Shown here in pieces: positions 6,753 to 9,791 of a stretch of DNA of 9,791 nt; position 1 is the stretch's first letter; each line of letters starts with the position of its first letter. A program made the position numbers and the translations under genes. The stretch spans positions 1-9,791 of the forward strand of contig DATKZJ010000059.1 of NCBI GenBank assembly GCA_035527995.1, in the 5' to 3' direction. This DNA comes from JAFGTF01 sp035527995 (GTDB lineage: Bacteria; Spirochaetota; B62-G9; DRHN01). The notes beneath the pieces were generated by a model that was not told the DNA's origin, ran no database searches, and saw only the letters and a program-made list of their open reading frames with translations.

Positions 6753-7511
6753 ATGAAGTTATCGTACAGCCTTCTTATGAGGGTATACAGCTTCTTTTCC
6801 ATACTCTTTTTCATATTCGGCGCACTCGCAGTCGTAATCGGGGGGCCGACACTCTTCGTGAGTTACGAGTGGAGCGATCCTGAGATCGAATCTTTTGTAT
6901 TCATCTTCCGGGTGGTAATCGTTCTGCTTTTCGGTAGCGGCTTCGTGATAAGCTCCCTGTTTTTCCTTGTCACGAGGAGGAGGGGTTTCTCATCGTATAA
7001 GCGTATCATAGACCGTCTCTCGAGCGAGCGAAGCATGAGCTTCAATCTCAATATACAGTTTCCCGAACAGGACGAGTTCGGGGATCTCGGGAGGTGGCTC
7101 AACAAATTCATAGCCCGGATGAGGGAGTTCGACCGAATCAAAGTCGAGAGGCTGCGCGCCTCACAGCAGAAGGTGGCATTCCTCTCGGAGATTATGGACA
7201 AGGGGGTCGTGATCGTATCGAACGAGAACAAGGTTATATATGCGAACTCGGTCTTTATCAGGGGGCTGAATATCGGAGAGAAGACAATAATCGGTCTCCC
7301 GATGAATAAGGTGATCGAGAACGAAGAGCTCGATGGGGCATTGGAGGGACTGAAGAACAAGCCGAAGAACCAGACGATCAAAGAACTGCGTATCAAATCG
7401 GGTGACTCAGGGTACAAAACGAAGGTCGACATTGTCCCTATCATATCTACCGATGTGGACCTTATGGAAACGATGATCGTGTTCCACTACATACAGAAAA
7501 AAAGGCTGTAG
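6753..7511 (+). CDS. Membrane protein with HAMP-like and PAS-like domains, no output domain
   Basis: This is a 252-residue inner-membrane protein. Two hydrophobic segments (~12-37 and ~47-73) flank a very short extracytoplasmic loop (~38-46). RRR at 75-77 marks the cytoplasmic side. Residues ~80-130 look like a HAMP linker, with DEFGDLGRWLNKFI (107-120) matching the conserved DE-G-L--N-- helix start. Residues ~140-248 look like a PAS sensor domain, with the LSEIMDKGVVIVSNENKVIYA stretch (144-164), typical strands, and a closing strand near MIVFHYIQ (241-248). The protein then stops. There is no histidine kinase, GGDEF, EAL, phosphatase or methyl-accepting segment, and no frame continues into one before the hairpin at 7511. 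GGGGGA (6740-6745) is a good Shine-Dalgarno for the ATG at 6753. It follows ktrA by 46 bases and may be co-transcribed with it. A sensor or scaffold acting through protein contacts is possible, but its function is unknown. Confidence 0.82.
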   Translation: MKLSYSLLMRVYSFFSILFFIFGALAVVIGGPTLFVSYEWSDPEIESFVFIFRVVIVLLFGSGFVISSLFFLVTRRRGFSSYKRIIDRLSSERSMSFNLNIQFPEQDEFGDLGRWLNKFIARMREFDRIKVERLRASQQKVAFLSEIMDKGVVIVSNENKVIYANSVFIRGLNIGEKTIIGLPMNKVIENEELDGALEGLKNKPKNQTIKELRIKSGDSGYKTKVDIVPIISTDVDLMETMIVFHYIQKKRL

Positions 7512-7553
7512 GCCCCTGAAAGCGCCAGCTGCGTGCAGACGCTTTCAGAGGCC
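7511..7553 (+). terminator. Strong hairpin between the PAS protein gene and the secreted LamG/FN3 gene
   Basis: CTGAAAGCG (7516-7524) is the perfect reverse complement of CGCTTTCAG (7540-7548). After one C-A mismatch the stem continues with GGCC (7511-7514) against GGCC (7550-7553), giving 13 pairs in 14 positions around a 15-base loop. It begins within the TAG stop codon of the upstream gene. The nearest T-run (7572-7576) is about 18 bases beyond the stem, so it is not a classical intrinsic terminator. It may act as a partial terminator, a messenger-stabilising 3' hairpin, or a processing site between the two genes. Confidence 0.45.
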
Positions 7554-7579
7554 GCGGCCGAAGGAGCGGGGTTTTTGCA

Positions 7580-9202
7580 ATGAGATGCTCTCTAAGAAGA
7601 AGGGGATCGATTGGGCTGCTCTCCGCAGCCGTTACTCTCCTGGTCTGCACCGTTTTGCCTGGTCTGTCACAGGCGCAAACCGAGTATATAGGCCGGGCTG
7701 AGATCAGGCACCTTAGGTGGGGGGAAAGCCGGGACGGTTGGAAAAAAATCTATTTCTTTAAAAACCTGCGGATCGAGGAGGGCCCCCTTGGAACGGCCCC
7801 TATCGTAATCGGCGACAACAGTCCGACCCCAGACGGGAAAACCGACCTGCTCCTCAGCTTTGACGGTTTAAAAGATGATTATGTTGATCTCGGATCTTCG
7901 AACTATACGGCCCAAGAGGTGCAGATCGTCTCATCACCCGACATCAAAATGTTCGGAGACGGGGCGGCCGGGTTTTTCCATCACAATAACCTCCTCGCCC
8001 TTAAGCCCCTCAAAGGCTCCGTGCTTCTCGAAGATCCGCTCGGAAGCTTTACGGTAGACTTCTACCTCTTTCCCAATTCTGTGCGGGAGGAGAATAGGGT
8101 GTTCTCCTGGTACGCCCCGGCTGTCGACTCGGCGGGGTATAGCGGTGTACGTGCGTATTTCAGGGACGGCAGGCTGTTCTGGGAGTTCCAGAAGGTGTTC
8201 TCGAGGCAGGGAAGCGGCGCTCGAAGCGGCGTCGCTTCGAGCGCTGCTGTCGATGTCGTTGCACGCGAGCTTCATAAAACGCCTATCGGTGAATGGCACC
8301 ATCATGCGATCCACTACAACGCGGAAACCGGCCTGCTCACGCTCCTTTTCGACGGAGAGGAATCGGCGCTCGTATGGCTCACGGAGGACGGCACGGAGGA
8401 GGGAAGTGTGCTTTACGGCAGATTCTCGCCCTACCTCAAGGCCCCTTTGATCATAGGGGAGCAGTATTTGGGGTTTATAGACGAGTTCAGGATATCGAGA
8501 GGGCTCCCCCTATTCTATCTCGGGCGGTACAGGGAGAGGGGCGAGATGAGGAGTGAGGTGATCTCGCTTCCCAGCAGGGGAACTAAGCTCGTGAACGTTA
8601 CATGGGAGAGCGAGGAGAAAAGCGGGACCGCTGTAAGGGTTTACTGCCGTTTCTCGGATTCCTACTTCCTGCCCGGGGAGGCCGCCCAGGGACCGGCTGA
8701 CCCCGCCCTGGGCGACGAGGCGAATGACCGGGAGAGTCCCGGGTGGATCAGGGTTCGCAACGGGGAGCCCGCTGACAAAACCTTGGCAAAAGGAAAGTAT
8801 ATGCAGTGGAAGGCGGAATTGTTAGGTACGGAGAACAGATACACTCCGCGTCTTACCTCGCTTGATTTCGCGCTGGAGCTTGACCCTCCTCCGGAACCTC
8901 CCACGCTTATCGAAGCGGCTCCCGCAGACAGGGGGGTAAGGCTTCGATGGGTGAAAAACAATGAGAGCGATATAAAAGGGTATATGGTGTACTATGGAAC
9001 ATCCTCGCGGTTCTACTTCGGCAAAGGATCTAATGAGGGAGACTCGCCCGTGGGGGTCGGTAATGTTTCGAGCTTCATGCTCTCAGGCCTCGGTAACGAG
9101 CAGGTCTACTTCTTCAGCATCACGGCAGTGGACGATGAGGGTCAGGAGAGCGGATTCAGCAGGGAGTTTATTGGGAGACCGTCGGGCATCTATAAGGAAT
9201 GA
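7580..9202 (+). CDS. Secreted LamG-like and fibronectin type III protein
   Basis: The 540-residue product begins with a signal peptide: basic RCSLRRR, hydrophobic core ~11-28, and a likely cut after SQA (residue 32). It has no lipobox, so it is probably periplasmic or exported. Residues ~150-312 look like a LamG/concanavalin-type beta-sandwich (GSFTVDFYLFP at 156-165, GEWHHHAIHYNAETGLLTL at 237-255, GFIDEFRISRG at 298-308). A second beta region (~325-435) includes GKYMQWKAELLG (405-416). A fibronectin type III domain (~440-530) follows, with DRGVRLRWVKN, DIKGYMVYYG and a C-terminal ITAVDDEGQESGFS. Such proteins bind glycans or assemble at cell surfaces, but no ligand or enzymatic site is visible. 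Two low-complexity stretches (~208-226 and ~365-382) interrupt the folds and are encoded by inverted repeats. AAGGAG at 7561-7566 is the likely ribosome site, 13 bases from ATG, a little far. No sortase or cell-wall motif is seen. Confidence 0.85.
   Translation: MRCSLRRRGSIGLLSAAVTLLVCTVLPGLSQAQTEYIGRAEIRHLRWGESRDGWKKIYFFKNLRIEEGPLGTAPIVIGDNSPTPDGKTDLLLSFDGLKDDYVDLGSSNYTAQEVQIVSSPDIKMFGDGAAGFFHHNNLLALKPLKGSVLLEDPLGSFTVDFYLFPNSVREENRVFSWYAPAVDSAGYSGVRAYFRDGRLFWEFQKVFSRQGSGARSGVASSAAVDVVARELHKTPIGEWHHHAIHYNAETGLLTLLFDGEESALVWLTEDGTEEGSVLYGRFSPYLKAPLIIGEQYLGFIDEFRISRGLPLFYLGRYRERGEMRSEVISLPSRGTKLVNVTWESEEKSGTAVRVYCRFSDSYFLPGEAAQGPADPALGDEANDRESPGWIRVRNGEPADKTLAKGKYMQWKAELLGTENRYTPRLTSLDFALELDPPPEPPTLIEAAPADRGVRLRWVKNNESDIKGYMVYYGTSSRFYFGKGSNEGDSPVGVGNVSSFMLSGLGNEQVYFFSITAVDDEGQESGFSREFIGRPSGIYKE
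8213..8248 (+). repeat. Perfect 12-bp inverted repeat (16-bp stem with one wobble) inside the secreted-protein gene
   Basis: GCGCTCGAAGCG (8217-8228) is exactly the reverse complement of CGCTTCGAGCGC (8233-8244), with a four-base GCGT loop. Outside a G-T pair (8216/8245) the stem continues for three more pairs (8213-8215 with 8246-8248). It encodes a Gly/Ala/Ser-rich stretch at residues ~212-223 within the LamG-like domain and keeps the frame open. This could be a captured small palindromic element or a local duplication. Confidence 0.85.
8683..8714 (+). repeat. 9-bp inverted repeat inside the secreted-protein gene
   Basis: CGCCCAGGG (8683-8691) is the exact reverse complement of CCCTGGGCG (8706-8714), separated by 14 bases. 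It encodes part of a second low-complexity stretch (residues ~368-379, rich in Ala, Gly, Pro and Asp) that looks like an insertion in the middle beta region. Shorter than the 8213 repeat and with a longer loop, it may be partly due to local GC richness. Confidence 0.65.
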
Positions 9203-9233
9203 CATTTCAGCTTAACAATATTTGGAGGGAAAA

Positions 9234-9791
9234 ATGGCGATCTATCTTGGAAAAGAGTGGAAAAAGAAGGAGCTGTTATCCATCATCGGAGATCCTCTCC
9301 AGGTCGCAGGCGCACGATCTTTCGAGTATACCGATGGCAAGGCATCCGGTGTGAAAGGAATCTCTGTGAAGACCGGAGCCGGGCTTGAATTCACCCTGCT
9401 TCCCGGCAGAGGGATGGACATTCCCGAGGCCTGCTTCAGGGGAGTAAATTTGAACTTCTTTTCAGGTACAGGGGTGGTCTCCCCTGCATACTTCGAGGAG
9501 CCCGGACTCGGCTGGCTGAGGAGCTTCTTCGTCGGCCTTTTGACTACATGCGGCATAACAAACGCAGGGGCACCAAGCACGGATGGGGGAGAGCCTTTCG
9601 GTCTTCACGGGAGGGTATCCAATGCGGAAGCCGAGAACCTGAGCGTCGAGCAGGAGTGGGAGAAAGACGAATTTCTCATCACGATGAAGGGGACGGTGCG
9701 GGAATCGAAACCCTTTTTCGAGAACATGAGCATGACAAGAAAGATCGAGACTGGACTGGGGTGGAAGAGGTTCAGGATCACGGACCGTGTG
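9234..9791 (+). CDS. DUF4432 family aldose-epimerase-like protein, 3' end outside the window
   Basis: The frame is open from ATG 9234 to the last base (186 codons) with no stop. The start is well supported by GGAGGG (9224-9229) four bases upstream. The translation contains hallmark stretches of DUF4432, a galactose-mutarotase-like beta-sandwich family: LPGRGMDI (56-63), GLLTTCGITNAGAP (101-114), STDGG (115-119) and GLHGRVSN (123-130), in which the His is a likely active-site residue. Family members are thought to act on sugar or sugar-acid anomers; the substrate is unknown. The full family length is around 300-350 residues, so roughly the second half is missing. It lies 31 bases after the secreted-protein gene with no terminator between, so it is probably co-transcribed. 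Confidence is high for the family and low for the reaction. Confidence 0.87.
   Translation, partial: MAIYLGKEWKKKELLSIIGDPLQVAGARSFEYTDGKASGVKGISVKTGAGLEFTLLPGRGMDIPEACFRGVNLNFFSGTGVVSPAYFEEPGLGWLRSFFVGLLTTCGITNAGAPSTDGGEPFGLHGRVSNAEAENLSVEQEWEKDEFLITMKGTVRESKPFFENMSMTRKIETGLGWKRFRITDRV

Noticed and set aside
5978..6814. Long open frame of 278 codons on the minus strand opposite ktrA
   Set aside because: ktrA on the plus strand has all RCK family motifs and a strong ribosome site. The antisense translation is rich in His, Arg, Tyr and Leu with no recognisable domain, as expected for a shadow frame in biased coding sequence.
1..9791. CRISPR arrays, transposases, insertion-sequence ends, tRNA or rRNA genes
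   Set aside because: I saw no regularly spaced direct repeats, no transposase or integrase motifs, and no tRNA- or rRNA-like segments by reading; a covariance-model scan was not possible here.

Overview
The window is a compact stretch of bacterial DNA of moderate GC content with every recognisable gene on the + strand. Nothing in it is diagnostic of a taxon. The combination of a secreted LamG-like plus fibronectin-III protein, a small outer-membrane-type beta-barrel (so a diderm cell), a KtrAB-type potassium uptake pair with an extended membrane subunit, and a DUF4432 sugar-epimerase relative fits a spirochaete or another environmental diderm anaerobe. That assignment is an inference of low to moderate confidence.

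Layout: (1) 1-1041 is the 3' part of a radical SAM enzyme with a SPASM-like cysteine tail, closed by a clear intrinsic terminator at 1068-1094. (2) 1151-1882 encodes a secreted, probably beta-barrel protein of unknown function with its own start signals. (3) 1883-2126 is a 244-base gap with a candidate sigma-70 promoter and a foldable leader, leading into pfkA (2127-3095), an ATP-type 6-phosphofructokinase. (4) An M24 Xaa-Pro-type aminopeptidase (3135-4289) overlaps by 11 bases the start of a KtrB/TrkH-type potassium transporter (4279-5991), which is followed 13 bases later by its KtrA-type RCK regulator (6005-6706). (5) 6753-7511 is a membrane protein with HAMP-like and PAS-like domains and no output domain. 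(6) After a strong hairpin (7511-7553) comes a 540-residue secreted LamG-like/FN3 protein (7580-9202) whose coding sequence holds two perfect inverted repeats. (7) 9234-9791 is the 5' part of a DUF4432 aldose-epimerase-like gene that runs off the window.

From pfkA to the end the genes are closely spaced and co-directional, so they may form one operon or a few overlapping units. The best-supported functional unit is the aminopeptidase-ktrB-ktrA-PAS cluster. KtrB is the ion pore, KtrA gates it through nucleotide binding, and the PAS protein is a candidate accessory sensor by position only. PfkA (glycolysis) and the DUF4432 protein (sugar metabolism) point to carbohydrate use at either end.

I did not find a clearly new system. 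The items most worth a second look are the leader RNA upstream of pfkA, the 16-bp palindrome inside the secreted-protein gene, the extended N-terminus of the potassium transporter, and the output-less HAMP-PAS protein beside ktrAB.
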